Of a DNA stretch of 13,690 nt, positions 1 through 8,224 are shown in pieces. Below the pieces are notes generated by a model, which made no database searches, was not told where the DNA came from, and saw nothing but the letters and a program-made list of their open reading frames with translations. Source of the stretch: an uncultured beta proteobacterium (lineage in GTDB: Bacteria > Pseudomonadota > Gammaproteobacteria > Burkholderiales > Burkholderiaceae); assembly GCA_903827075.1 (NCBI GenBank), contig CAIKGX010000057.1:1-13690 (forward strand), in the 5' to 3' direction. The translations under genes were made by a program, and so were the position numbers. The stretch's first letter is position 1. Every line of letters begins with the position of its first letter.

Positions 1-1
1 C

Positions 2-673
2 TGTGCCCTGATGTGTGGAGGTATCGCAGCGGCAATTGAACGTCCCAGCAGGGCGCAAAGCGCCTCTACTGCCCTCTTGCAGAGTAAGTCTCAGCTCTTT
101 TATCTCCAGTTCATCATGCATTTGGGGCGCCTGACGACCTATGTCTTATTGGGCGCCTTAGCTGCATCGATAGGCGTAGTGGTATGGCAACAAAATCTCG
201 TGCCAGTTCAGCGACCCTTATTCGCCTTTACCTCTTTGATATTAATTTTGATGGGCATTCGCTTGCTTCGTCAGGGATCTGGGAAGCCCTTGCTACTTGG
301 GAAGTGGCTAGGGAGCAAAATGGCCAGCTATTGGGCTAAGTACCTGGGGCATTTCGCTAGCGGCTCTAGTCGCTGGTTTAGTGGCATGTTGTGGGGCTTG
401 GTCCCCTGCGGATTGGTTTATAGCGTGCTGCCATTGGCCTTCTTATCGGGAGATGTACTGACTGGTGCGGCTTTAATGTTGGCTTTTGGCTTGGGCACCT
501 TACCCAATCTCTTATTAATCTCTAAATTTTCTGCAGTATTGACTCAGTTTGGTCAATATGTCTGGGTGCGATATTTGGCAGCCAGCCTACTGTTAACTGC
601 TGGCATATTTGGCCTATATCGTGCCTGGTATTTGCCGGAAGCTTTGTTAAAAGGTGGGTTCTGTCTTAGCTAG
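2..673 (+). CDS. TauE/SafE-family (DsbD-like) membrane protein, 5'-truncated by window edge
   Basis: Integral inner-membrane protein of the TauE/SafE or cytochrome-biogenesis-transmembrane (DsbD-like) group; 223 codons are visible. The frame is open to the left edge and reads CALMCGGIAAAIE. Relatives have this MCGG motif inside the first membrane helix, so the ATG at 11 is internal and the true start lies upstream. A second hallmark, GLVPCGLVYSVLPLA, lies at 398-442. The cysteines of MCGG and VPCG correspond to the paired intramembrane cysteines of the DsbD core. About five hydrophobic segments are visible. In proteobacteria such proteins are often encoded near cbb3 oxidase or copper-handling genes, so a role in metal or thiol transfer during respiratory maturation is plausible but not shown here. 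The stop at 671-673 overlaps the 3' end of the convergent SulP gene by 8 nt. I am sure of the family and unsure of the cargo. Confidence 0.85.
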   Translation, partial: CALMCGGIAAAIERPSRAQSASTALLQSKSQLFYLQFIMHLGRLTTYVLLGALAASIGVVVWQQNLVPVQRPLFAFTSLILILMGIRLLRQGSGKPLLLGKWLGSKMASYWAKYLGHFASGSSRWFSGMLWGLVPCGLVYSVLPLAFLSGDVLTGAALMLAFGLGTLPNLLLISKFSAVLTQFGQYVWVRYLAASLLLTAGIFGLYRAWYLPEALLKGGFCLS

Positions 674-2291
674 TTGCAGCTTCAATACCTTGGGCGAGGT
701 CTGGATAGAAACAGTTGCTGGGGAGCGACTCCAATAAACCACTGCGCTGTGCGATGTCATGAGGTTGGTGCGCCAACCCACAAATCATTAATTGAACCCC
801 CTGCATTTTGCATAGGTGCGCTAATTCCTGAATGGTATCCATACCAGAGGAGTCAATGTAGATCACATTCTTTAAATCTAATATTAATATTTTGCTGGGT
901 AATTGCTTTTCTATTTTCTCTAATAGCTGCACTGCTCCAAAAAAGATGGCGCCATAAATCCGGTACGCATCAATGATTCCTTCCTGATTCAGAAGTAAAG
1001 GGAAGTCTTTTATTTCGGCAGACTCGCAACGAGAAAGACTGGAGATGCGGTAAATAAATGTAATGAATGCAAAGAGTAGGCCTACTTGTACGGCGATTGT
1101 CAGGTCAAGTACCACTGTTAAAAAGAATACGCTGAGCATCGTAATGCGATAGGGCAGACGGAATTGCTTAATGTCAAAGAATTTTCTCCATTCCCCCATA
1201 TTCCAGGCAACGTACATGAGGATGGCAGCCAGGCTGGCTAAAGGAATATTCTTTGCTAATGGTGCACCAACCAAAATAATGAGCAGCAAAGTGAGGGAAT
1301 GAACAATTCCTGCAATGGGTGTGGTGGCGCCACTTTGTACATTGGTAACACTGCGTGCAATCGTGCCTGTGGCTGGCATTCCACCAAAGAAAGGCGTTAC
1401 AAAATTAGCAAGGCCTTGTGCCATCAACTCTTGGTTGGAATTATGTCGATCATGAATCAGGCCATCTGCAATTCGGGCGCATAAGAGGGATTCAATGGCA
1501 CCAAGTAAAGCTAGTGTGATGGCTGGGGTAATGACAAATTGAGCGGTGCTCCAGCTAATGGGAATCAAATCAAATTCAGGAAGTCCGGAAGGAATTCCGC
1601 CAAACCGGCTACCAATCGTGTCCACCGGAAGTTCGAAAAAGTAAGTGACGGCAGTGGCAATCACCATGGCAATAACAGTCCCAGGGAGGTGAGATAGGAA
1701 GCCAAGATGCTTTTGGAATGCTTTCCAGAAAATGAGTAGCGCCAAACTACCAGTCGAAAGGCCGAGTGCAATAGGGTTAACTGTATTCAGTGCGGAATAT
1801 AAGACATCTATAGTCTGGAAAAATTCAGCAGGCATTTTCCCGGTGCTTAGCCCTAAAAATTCTTTTACTTGAGAAAGGCCGATCAAGAAGGCAATGCCAT
1901 TGGTAAAGCCAATAATGACTGCAGCAGGAATAAAGCGCACTAAGGTACCTAGACGGAGTAGTCCCATTACAAACAGAAAAACACCAGACATCGCAGTAGC
2001 CAAGAGAAGGTTAGCGACACCATAGCGATCCACTATCCCATAGACGATCACGATAAAGGCGCCGGCCGGCCCACCTATTTGTACGCGACTACCACCTAAT
2101 AAAGAAATGAGACCGCCAGCAATGATGGCAGTAAAAATACCGGCTTCTGGCTTCAACCCACTAGCAATTGCAAAGGCCATAGCAAGAGGGAGTGCCACTA
2201 CGCCAACTGTTAAGCCCGCAATGACATCCTTGGTAAAGAGTCTAGGGTTATAGCCCGCAAAAGAGTCGAGTATCTTGGGGTGAAAAAACAT
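666..2291 (-). CDS. SulP-family inorganic anion transporter with C-terminal STAS domain
   Basis: A 541-residue secondary transporter of the SulP/SLC26 family (sulfate, bicarbonate or related anions; the substrate cannot be read from sequence). The N-terminal segment 20-45 (DVIAGLTVGVVALPLAMAFA), the GGPAGAF motif near 73-79, the AIESLLCARIAD segment near 265-276 and the TGTIARSVTN motif near 308-317 are family hallmarks across the membrane core, roughly residues 20-415. A cytoplasmic STAS domain follows at about 435-541, with the conserved loop D480-S481-S482-G483. The length is normal for a complete bacterial member. The ATG at 2289-2291 is preceded by no convincing Shine-Dalgarno sequence. 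It starts 29 nt after the DUF2177 stop on the same strand, so translation may depend on coupling within that two-gene unit. The 3' end overlaps the convergent upstream gene by 8 nt and no terminator is visible between them. Confidence 0.95.
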   Translation of the reverse strand: MFFHPKILDSFAGYNPRLFTKDVIAGLTVGVVALPLAMAFAIASGLKPEAGIFTAIIAGGLISLLGGSRVQIGGPAGAFIVIVYGIVDRYGVANLLLATAMSGVFLFVMGLLRLGTLVRFIPAAVIIGFTNGIAFLIGLSQVKEFLGLSTGKMPAEFFQTIDVLYSALNTVNPIALGLSTGSLALLIFWKAFQKHLGFLSHLPGTVIAMVIATAVTYFFELPVDTIGSRFGGIPSGLPEFDLIPISWSTAQFVITPAITLALLGAIESLLCARIADGLIHDRHNSNQELMAQGLANFVTPFFGGMPATGTIARSVTNVQSGATTPIAGIVHSLTLLLIILVGAPLAKNIPLASLAAILMYVAWNMGEWRKFFDIKQFRLPYRITMLSVFFLTVVLDLTIAVQVGLLFAFITFIYRISSLSRCESAEIKDFPLLLNQEGIIDAYRIYGAIFFGAVQLLEKIEKQLPSKILILDLKNVIYIDSSGMDTIQELAHLCKMQGVQLMICGLAHQPHDIAQRSGLLESLPSNCFYPDLAQGIEAATS

Positions 2292-2320
2292 AAGAGCAGT
2301 ATATGAATTAGGCTACTGAT

Positions 2321-2722
2321 TTAGGATGTTTGATTGCCTACCCAGTAGGCAATACTGGCGGAGACGGCGGTTACAAAACTACCCCAGGCAATATCAATAA
2401 AAGCTAAGCGCATGGGGAAGTCTCTAATGACTGCGAGATTAGTAAGATCGTATGTCATGTAACAGAACAGGCCAAATAACGCGCCATATTGCACTGCATA
2501 TATCCAGGATTGCTTCGAGAGTGCGGGGATAATTACAAAAATACTCGCACCTAAGGCATACAGTAGATAAAACACCAGCCCAGCAATGAGCTTGGGTTCG
2601 CTTGCCATGAGGGAGCCCATTTCATCGCGGTAGAGGTTTTTTGCGATACCAAGCAGCCAAATTAAGTCAATCACAATGAGTGAGAGAAAGAATGCGATGT
2701 AAGCCGTAAGATACTTTAGCAA
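2321..2722 (-). CDS. DUF2177-family four-helix membrane protein (TTG start)
   Basis: A 133-residue inner-membrane protein matching the DUF2177 family by memory of its YDLTNLAV segment (residues about 91-98), its WLLG motif near the end of helix 1 and its size. Four hydrophobic segments are visible, near 5-27, 45-67, 73-91 and 108-127. The family has no established function. The only sensible start is TTG at 2720-2722. On the minus strand it is preceded by a strong AAAGGGGA ribosome binding site (2731-2738) at good spacing, while the next methionine would remove the first helix. It is the first gene of a probable two-gene transcript with the SulP transporter 29 nt downstream. That suggests, without proving, a shared role in ion or pH homeostasis. 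It is divergent from the universal stress protein gene. Confidence 0.85.
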   Translation of the reverse strand: MLKYLTAYIAFFLSLIVIDLIWLLGIAKNLYRDEMGSLMASEPKLIAGLVFYLLYALGASIFVIIPALSKQSWIYAVQYGALFGLFCYMTYDLTNLAVIRDFPMRLAFIDIAWGSFVTAVSASIAYWVGNQTS

Positions 2723-2750
2723 CTCGATTCCCCTTTGCGCTTTTATCGAT

Positions 2751-2768
2751 GAATAATAAGTATTATGA
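2751..2768. promoter_or_regulatory. AT-rich dyad in the divergent uspA-like/DUF2177 promoter region
   Basis: The 87-bp divergent intergenic region contains ATAATA-AG-TATTAT at 2753-2766, an inverted repeat. Each arm reads TATTAT in its outward direction and so resembles a -10 element for the gene on that side. Distances to the two start codons (about 30 nt to the TTG at 2722, about 43 nt to the ATG at 2810) suit short leaders. No good -35 hexamer is visible on either side, so assignment as a pair of back-to-back promoters is tentative. Confidence 0.35.
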
Positions 2769-2809
2769 TGGAAATAATAGGGTATTAACTCAATTTAAAG
2801 GGGATAAAC

Positions 2810-3250
2810 ATGTTTAAGCACTTATTGGTTCCGGTAGACGGTTCGGATGTGAGTAAAAAATCACTAAAGATGGTTGCCCAATTGGCTAAGGCTGATGCTG
2901 CTGCAGTGACTTTGGTATACGTCTCTGACCCAATGCCACCTCTGGTGTATTCAGATAGCACAATGGGTTATGGCATTACCCAGAAAGACCATAAAAAAGT
3001 TTGTGATGCCTACGCTGCTGATGTCTTTAATAAAGCGACCACCCAATTAGGCGCTGCCATTAAGACGAAAAGTTTACATATCTCCCATTCCAATTTAGCT
3101 GAGGGAATTTTGGATGGCGCCAAAAAAGCGAAAGCGGATGTGATTGTGATGGCTTCACATAAGAGAACGGGGATTAAGGGTGTTCTGTTGGGAAGTGAAA
3201 CACATGAGGTGATCGTGCACTCGAAATTACCAGTATTAGTTCTTGGATAG
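2810..3250 (+). CDS. UspA-family universal stress protein, single domain
   Basis: A 146-residue cytoplasmic protein with one Usp fold. The first beta strand and loop read HLLVPVDGSD (residues 4-13), with the conserved D10. The C-terminal part reads ADVIVMASHKRTG and then LLGSETHEV, ending in PVLVLG. ATP-binding members carry G-2x-G-9x-G-(S/T). Here the first two glycines are A115 and K118, while G128-S129 are kept, so nucleotide binding may be altered. The ATG at 2810 has a strong AAAGGGGA ribosome binding site at 2797-2804. The gene stands alone, divergent from DUF2177-SulP, and ends at a hairpin terminator. Small proteins of this kind are usually induced by starvation or stress; nothing in this sequence shows how this one is controlled. 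Confidence 0.95.
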   Translation: MFKHLLVPVDGSDVSKKSLKMVAQLAKADAAAVTLVYVSDPMPPLVYSDSTMGYGITQKDHKKVCDAYAADVFNKATTQLGAAIKTKSLHISHSNLAEGILDGAKKAKADVIVMASHKRTGIKGVLLGSETHEVIVHSKLPVLVLG

Positions 3251-3269
3251 TCCACTAATACTCCAAAGC

Positions 3270-3293
3270 AAAGGGTCCATATGGACCCTTTTT
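3270..3293. terminator. Hairpin terminator between the Usp gene and the convergent M23 peptidase gene
   Basis: A perfect inverted repeat at 3270-3291 forms a 9-bp stem (AAAGGGTCC / GGACCCTTT) with loop ATAT. On the plus strand it runs into a tract of five T at 3289-3293, a typical intrinsic terminator 20 nt after the Usp stop codon. In the minus direction it lies 24 nt past the M23 stop and has a shorter T stretch, so it may serve both genes. Confidence 0.85.
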
Positions 3294-3316
3294 CATACAT
3301 CAAATATCCACATCGA

Positions 3317-4789
3317 TTAGTTCTTAAAGGGGCTGCCTAGCAGCAATATTTCTCTGGTTAATAGCCCGCTCTCGTTATCACGCATAGACCACAAATCGAG
3401 CTGCATACGTGTTGCGTAAGGATCGACATACACACCATCTTTTCTTAATTCAAAATGGAGGTGGGGGCCAGTTGATCGTCCAGTTGATCCAACATAACCA
3501 ATTTCAAAGCCACGCCGCACTTCATTGCCAAGCTCAAGCTCAACGTTGTAGTTACTGAGATGGGCGTAATAGGTATGGTAATTTCCTGGATGCTCCAGAA
3601 TAATTAAATTGCCAAAGGCCCCGCTATAGCCGATATGGGCCACTTTCCCAGTGGCCACGCTAAATACTGGAGTGCCTACTGGCGCGGCATAGTCAATGCC
3701 CATGTGGGTGCGATACTTTTGTTTGGTGGGGGCGGGTGCAGTAGATGGTGCAGCACCGTTTTTGACGGCTACTCGCTTACTGCTTGAGGATGCTCGCACA
3801 CTGCCCACTCCGCGCGAGATGCGTCGATAGCTTAAAGGGTTGGTCCAAAAGGCTCGCTCTATCGCTTCCCCGTTATTGGTAAAGAATCCTCCTGGGATAT
3901 CACCACGATCAACCCAATAGGCGCTAGAAAATACTTCTTTACTAGTGGGATCGATGATCTCCACTGCCCAAATTTGTGCCCAATGCTCTTTATCACCAAA
4001 ATCAACTATCAACCGGACAGTGCTATTGGTATTTTCTAAAGAATTATTCTCTTCGGGGTAAATTTGTTTAATCAGCGAATTTAATTCCCATACGAGTTCT
4101 ACGGGTAACTGATCACCAACTTTGCGTTGGTCGTATAAAACATCGCGCAAAGGAATTTGCACTTCAGTAAAGCGTTTGGCTTCATCCCTTAAGTAGTCCT
4201 GCTGAATTAAAAAGCTACCTGCTGCTGATGGAGTGAAGGTCCAAACTTCTGTTTTGCTATCTTGAGTAGGGCCATTCATGATACTCAGAGAATCAAAGCG
4301 ATTGCGAGCGCCAAAAGCAACGGCGTACGGAATACAGTTACCTCTCATAGTGTCAAAAAATCGGGCGGTTTGATTCTTAAAAAATTCAGAAAATAGACGG
4401 TCGTTAATTCCAATGCTAGAGGGCAGGTTATCTTCAGTGAAACTCCGTCTTAAGCATCCATGCTGAACTCGGTAGTCTAAGTTTCCGAGTGCGTTGCCAG
4501 TAAAGTCACTCTCATCTTTTCGCTTAAAGAGCTCAGGATTTAAGCTCATGTTACTAGAGGGGTATTTGCTAGCAGAGTTGTCCTTAAGGCCAATCTGTTT
4601 ATTGCTCGAAATATTCACCTTTTGCTTTATTTGAGGTGCTTTATTGGTTTTACTAGGAGCGCTACTTTGAGCTTGGGCACTAGCGATGAGGTTCAGGCTC
4701 TGAATAGAGAGCAGACCTATAAAAATGATTCCAATAATTTTTATCGCACCTCTAGAAACGAGGGAGCTGCAGTTCACATTTGTCTTCAC
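3317..4789 (-). CDS. Exported M23-family (LytM-type) peptidoglycan metallopeptidase
   Basis: A 490-residue protein with a hydrophobic signal sequence at about 14-40 (IIGIIFIGLLSIQSLNLIASAQA), so it acts in the periplasm. A lysine/serine-rich stretch follows to about 80, then a long middle region (about 95-330) that I do not recognise, a Ser/Ala/Pro linker (331-358) and the M23 domain (360-460). Zinc ligands are visible as H362 and D366 in HMGID and H445 in PHLHF. H443 and H410 match the catalytic histidines of LytM. All are present, so the enzyme should be active in cutting cross-link peptides. The start used is GTG at 4787-4789 with little Shine-Dalgarno support. A GTG four codons in (4775-4777) is preceded by GGTGA at better spacing and is an alternative that does not disturb the signal sequence. 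The gene is monocistronic, divergent from the enolase-superfamily gene. Confidence 0.9.
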   Translation of the reverse strand: MKTNVNCSSLVSRGAIKIIGIIFIGLLSIQSLNLIASAQAQSSAPSKTNKAPQIKQKVNISSNKQIGLKDNSASKYPSSNMSLNPELFKRKDESDFTGNALGNLDYRVQHGCLRRSFTEDNLPSSIGINDRLFSEFFKNQTARFFDTMRGNCIPYAVAFGARNRFDSLSIMNGPTQDSKTEVWTFTPSAAGSFLIQQDYLRDEAKRFTEVQIPLRDVLYDQRKVGDQLPVELVWELNSLIKQIYPEENNSLENTNSTVRLIVDFGDKEHWAQIWAVEIIDPTSKEVFSSAYWVDRGDIPGGFFTNNGEAIERAFWTNPLSYRRISRGVGSVRASSSSKRVAVKNGAAPSTAPAPTKQKYRTHMGIDYAAPVGTPVFSVATGKVAHIGYSGAFGNLIILEHPGNYHTYYAHLSNYNVELELGNEVRRGFEIGYVGSTGRSTGPHLHFELRKDGVYVDPYATRMQLDLWSMRDNESGLLTREILLLGSPFKN

Positions 4790-4960
4790 CAGCTAATTAT
4801 CCAATATTGTTGGGAATAAATTCCCTCTTTATGTTGTGACGCAGCATTTACTTGTAAATGGAAATCAAAATCTCTGCCTTGGGGTGTTAATTTCAGGCGT
4901 TTTGTAGTCAATCACGGTATGGAAATTCTAGATACAATATTTTTTTAACTAGGAATTCCT
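4790..4960. promoter_or_regulatory. Divergent intergenic region with three short palindromes (candidate operators)
   Basis: This 171-bp gap lies between the start codons of the M23 peptidase and the enolase-superfamily gene. It contains GGGAAT-AA-ATTCCC at 4812-4825, CATTTAC-TT-GTAAATG at 4845-4860 and TAGGAATTCCTA at 4950-4961. The last is directly over the ribosome binding site of the rightward gene. The centres of the first two are 34 bp apart, and both have a 2-bp centre. ATGGAAAT also occurs twice (4858 and 4919). A TACAAT (4933-4938) could be the rightward -10 element, although no matching -35 is clear. Binding by a regulator is an inference. Confidence 0.4.
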
Positions 4961-6094
4961 ATGCCCATTATTGAGTCTATATCTGTCGCATCTGTAGCGG
5001 TTCCCTTAGATAAGGTGACTTCTTTCTCTACGCGAACTGTTTCAGAGCGTCACTACTGTTTGGTAAAGGTGCGCGGCAAGGATGGCAATGAGGGCATTGG
5101 TTTTTGTTATGTGGGCAGTGCAGGTGGTGATATTGCCAAAATAGCAGTTCAACAGTTATTGGCACCCAAGCTCATCGGCCAAAATAGCCATCGTAGCGAA
5201 GGTTTGTGGATGGATATGTATAACGAATCTATTCTCCAAGGACGTGCTGGGGCAGTCATGCGCGCTATCTCGATATTAGATACGGCGTTGTGGGATTTAA
5301 ATGCACGCGCTGCAAAGTTGCCATTGCACCACTATCTGGGTTCGGTGGTAGATGACCGTGTGCCAGCCTATGCAAGTGGTGGCTATTATCTGGAAGGCAA
5401 AACTCCAGCCAAGCTAGGCAAAGAGATGGAGTCCTACGTTAAACAGGGTTTTAAGGCAGTCAAAATGAAGGTGGGACGCTTATCCCCAAAGGAAGAGGAG
5501 GCGCGCGTGAGGGCTGCTCGCAAAGCGGTAGGCGACGATATCTTACTGACCTTAGATGCCAATAATGCCTGGCGAGATTTACCAACGGCGCTGGAGTATG
5601 TCCGTCGTTTTGAGGCCTATAACCCATATTGGATTGAAGAGCCTTTTTCTCCAGATGCGATTGATCTTCATGCAGCCTTGGCGCGCCAAACCAAGATCAA
5701 TGTGGCTACTGGCGAAATGGAAGCAGGGCGCTGGCGTTTTAGGGAGTTGATTGATGCGGGTGGGGCAGCTATTTTGCAATCGGATGCAGCAGTTTGCGGA
5801 GGCATTACTGAATGGCGTCGGATCTCTGCTTATGCAGACTTAAAGGGAGTCATCGTCTGCCCTCACTGGATGCATGACTTACATGCCCCTTTAGTCGCGG
5901 CCACCCCCAATGCTCGATTTGTTGAATTCTTTTTAGATGACCAGGTTTTAAATTTCCGTAGGCTGATTAACAAGCAGCTCACATTTAAGGATGGGGATTT
6001 GATCTTGCATCAAACCCCTGGATTGGGGTTTGAGTTTGATGAGGCTGCTATTAATAAATATGCAGGTAAAAGCGCCTGGACAAAAATAATCTAA
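4961..6094 (+). CDS. Mandelate-racemase-subgroup enolase-superfamily enzyme (probable acid-sugar dehydratase or racemase)
   Basis: A 377-residue cytoplasmic enzyme of the enolase superfamily, with an N-terminal capping domain (about 1-125) and a C-terminal barrel. Every residue that defines the mandelate racemase subgroup is visible: K168-x-K170 in AVKMKVG, metal ligands D199, E226 (WIEEPF) and E252, the Asp-His dyad D275 (QSD) and H302 (CPHWMHD), and E322. Offsets to mandelate racemase numbering are a constant +4 to +5. Such enzymes abstract a proton alpha to a carboxylate using Mg2+. Most do racemisation or dehydration of sugar acids. The substrate cannot be told; the neighbouring TAXI-TRAP importer, aldolase and dehydrogenases favour a hydroxy or sugar acid. 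The ATG is preceded by AGGA at 4951-4954, within a palindrome. The gene ends at a strong terminator and faces the importer operon. Confidence 0.92.
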   Translation: MPIIESISVASVAVPLDKVTSFSTRTVSERHYCLVKVRGKDGNEGIGFCYVGSAGGDIAKIAVQQLLAPKLIGQNSHRSEGLWMDMYNESILQGRAGAVMRAISILDTALWDLNARAAKLPLHHYLGSVVDDRVPAYASGGYYLEGKTPAKLGKEMESYVKQGFKAVKMKVGRLSPKEEEARVRAARKAVGDDILLTLDANNAWRDLPTALEYVRRFEAYNPYWIEEPFSPDAIDLHAALARQTKINVATGEMEAGRWRFRELIDAGGAAILQSDAAVCGGITEWRRISAYADLKGVIVCPHWMHDLHAPLVAATPNARFVEFFLDDQVLNFRRLINKQLTFKDGDLILHQTPGLGFEFDEAAINKYAGKSAWTKII

Positions 6095-6112
6095 TCTCTA
6101 AGTAAGGAAAAA

Positions 6113-6140
6113 TAAAAGCCCCGAACTCTCGGGGCTTTTA
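6113..6140. terminator. Strong bidirectional hairpin terminator
   Basis: A perfect 12-bp stem, TAAAAGCCCCGA (6113-6124) paired with TCGGGGCTTTTA (6129-6140), closes a 4-nt loop. The GC-rich core is flanked by A and T runs that give a U tract in either direction. It lies 18 nt after the enolase-superfamily stop and 17 nt after the TRAP permease stop on the other strand, so it can end both convergent transcripts. Confidence 0.93.
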
Positions 6141-6157
6141 CGTCCAGGTCAAACCAG

Positions 6158-8170
6158 TCAGCTTGATTGAGGATTTAACTTCAAATGCCTTATTGACTGA
6201 GTAACTAGAACTAAAGCAAAACCTACAAATCCAATGATGTCCGCTTCGGTGGATGGATAGGCCAAAGCAACACCAGCAACGACCATGATGACGCGTTCAA
6301 AGATTTTGGTTTTTTCAATGAACCACCCTTGAAGACCGCCCGCCAAGCAAATAATCCCCACTACTGCTGTAAATGAAATCCACGCAATCTGCATCCAGTC
6401 TGCTTGTTCAAGAGCGCTAGTGGAGCCCATCAACAATAAACTTTCACCCGACTTATCTAATACAAACATGAATGGCACCAAAATAGCAGGTGCAACATAC
6501 TTCCAAGTTTGTAAGGTGGTTTTATATGGATTGCCTTTACATATCGCTGCCGCAGCAAATGGTGAGAGCGCCGTAGGAGGAGAAACCTCTGAGAGCACTG
6601 CATAGTAAAAGATGAACATATGGGCTGCAAAAGCAGGAACACCGAGGTTAATCAGTGCTGGGGCAGCAATCACTGCGCAAATAATGTAAGACGCAGTAAC
6701 GGGAACCGCAAGACCAACTACCCAAACTACCAGAGCAGTAAAGATCGCAGTCAGTAGGAGCGAGCCACCCGCATACTGAATCACGATTGAGCTGAACTTT
6801 AATCCTAAACCGGTAAGGGTGACTGTACCCACAATGAGACCTGCACCTGCGCAAGTAGCAGCAATAGCTAATACGCCAGTAGATCCAGCGGCGAGTGCTT
6901 TTGTCAGGTTGGAGTTGTATAGACCGGACAGAATAGGCTCTTTACCCTTAAACCAATCCCATGGAATGATGGCGGTATCTTTACGCAACATACTTGAAAA
7001 TGCGGATACCACCGTTGCCCAGAACACTGACATCACTGGAGAAAAGCCAAACAGCATGAACACCACAATAGAGATGAGCGAGAAAAAGTGGAACCAATAT
7101 TTTTTGGTCAATTGCCACGCGGTTTCAGCCGCTTGGAAGTGAATATTTTTCATGCCATATTTGCGCACATCAATCTCAACCATGACAAATAGGCCAAGGT
7201 AAAAAAGAATGGTGGGAATAGTCGCCATGAGCAACACATCCAAATAAGAGATTTTCAGAAAGTCAGCTATTAAGAATGCAGCAGCACCTAAAACTGGAGG
7301 AGAAATAATGGCGCCCAGACCGCCCGCAGCCAATAAACCTCCAGCTGCATTTTTTTCGTAACCTACTTTTTCCAGCATTGGGGCCGCTACCGAGCCCACT
7401 GTAACGGTAGTAGCTACACCTGAGCCTGATGGTCCGCCCAGTAGGAAAGAAGACATCACAATTGTTCTACCAACACCAGATGATTTCCCGCCCATCGCTG
7501 CGAAAGAAAAATCGATAAAGAATTTACCGGCACCGGTAAATTGTAAAAACGCACCAAATATGTTGAATAAAATAATGAGGGATGCTGATACATCTACTGC
7601 AGTGCCGTAGATGCCCTCAAGCGTCATGTACATGTAACCAACTAGGCGATCTAGATCGTAGCCTTTATGTGTCCATGGGGCAGGTAAATAATTGCCAAAT
7701 AGGGCATACATCAAAAATAGAGCAGTGACACCCACCAAAATCAGACCATTTGTTCTGCGAACGCTTTCTAGTATTAAGAGGATTAAGGCGATACCCACTA
7801 AGACATCAGTGGAATTAGGCGCGGTATTTCTATCAAAAAGATCATCTCCAGCACTCAGAATGTAATAAGCGATGGCCACTGACCCAATGGCAAAAAATAT
7901 GTCCCATATCATGAGGCGATTTTTAAAACGAGCAGCTATCGGAAAGCTGAGAAAAACTAAAAAGAGCACTAAAGCGACGTGAATGACGCGCAATTGTTGT
8001 GTTGGAACAATGGAGTAGGCGGCATAAAGGTGGAAAAGCGACATGCCTACAGCCACCAGTGTGATGAACTTAGCTAAGAGACCCTTGTAGTCATTAGAAT
8101 CCCCTTCTTCTTGCTTAATGAAGGCGTCTAATTTTTCTTGTGTTTCGTTGTCAATCACCGTTTGATTCAT
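6158..8170 (-). CDS. TRAP transporter fused permease (4TM/12TM type, TAXI system)
   Basis: A 670-residue inner-membrane protein combining the small (Q) and large (M, DctM-like) TRAP subunits, the form always paired with TAXI binding proteins. The N-terminal part (about 35-160) holds the four-helix Q portion. The M core follows, with GGPSGSGVATTVTVGSVAAP near 245-265 and ISPPVLGAAAFLIADFL near 287-303, both hallmarks of this family. The last roughly 100 residues match the DUF3394 extension seen on such fusions by position and character. It should drive Na+-coupled uptake of an organic acid delivered by the binding protein. The ATG at 8170 is preceded on the minus strand by AGGTTGAG. The gene lies 87 nt downstream of the binding-protein gene, separated by a hairpin, and is the last gene of the four-gene operon. 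Confidence 0.95.
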   Translation of the reverse strand: MNQTVIDNETQEKLDAFIKQEEGDSNDYKGLLAKFITLVAVGMSLFHLYAAYSIVPTQQLRVIHVALVLFLVFLSFPIAARFKNRLMIWDIFFAIGSVAIAYYILSAGDDLFDRNTAPNSTDVLVGIALILLILESVRRTNGLILVGVTALFLMYALFGNYLPAPWTHKGYDLDRLVGYMYMTLEGIYGTAVDVSASLIILFNIFGAFLQFTGAGKFFIDFSFAAMGGKSSGVGRTIVMSSFLLGGPSGSGVATTVTVGSVAAPMLEKVGYEKNAAGGLLAAGGLGAIISPPVLGAAAFLIADFLKISYLDVLLMATIPTILFYLGLFVMVEIDVRKYGMKNIHFQAAETAWQLTKKYWFHFFSLISIVVFMLFGFSPVMSVFWATVVSAFSSMLRKDTAIIPWDWFKGKEPILSGLYNSNLTKALAAGSTGVLAIAATCAGAGLIVGTVTLTGLGLKFSSIVIQYAGGSLLLTAIFTALVVWVVGLAVPVTASYIICAVIAAPALINLGVPAFAAHMFIFYYAVLSEVSPPTALSPFAAAAICKGNPYKTTLQTWKYVAPAILVPFMFVLDKSGESLLLMGSTSALEQADWMQIAWISFTAVVGIICLAGGLQGWFIEKTKIFERVIMVVAGVALAYPSTEADIIGFVGFALVLVTQSIRHLKLNPQSS

Positions 8171-8224
8171 GTCTCAACCTATTATTTTTTTATTTGTAAT
8201 TATTTTGTCGTACAGATAAAGCGA

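Noticed and set aside
674..976. A 100-codon plus-strand open frame directly after the TauE/SafE gene.
   Set aside because: It is antisense to the STAS-encoding end of the SulP gene and resembles no protein family I know.
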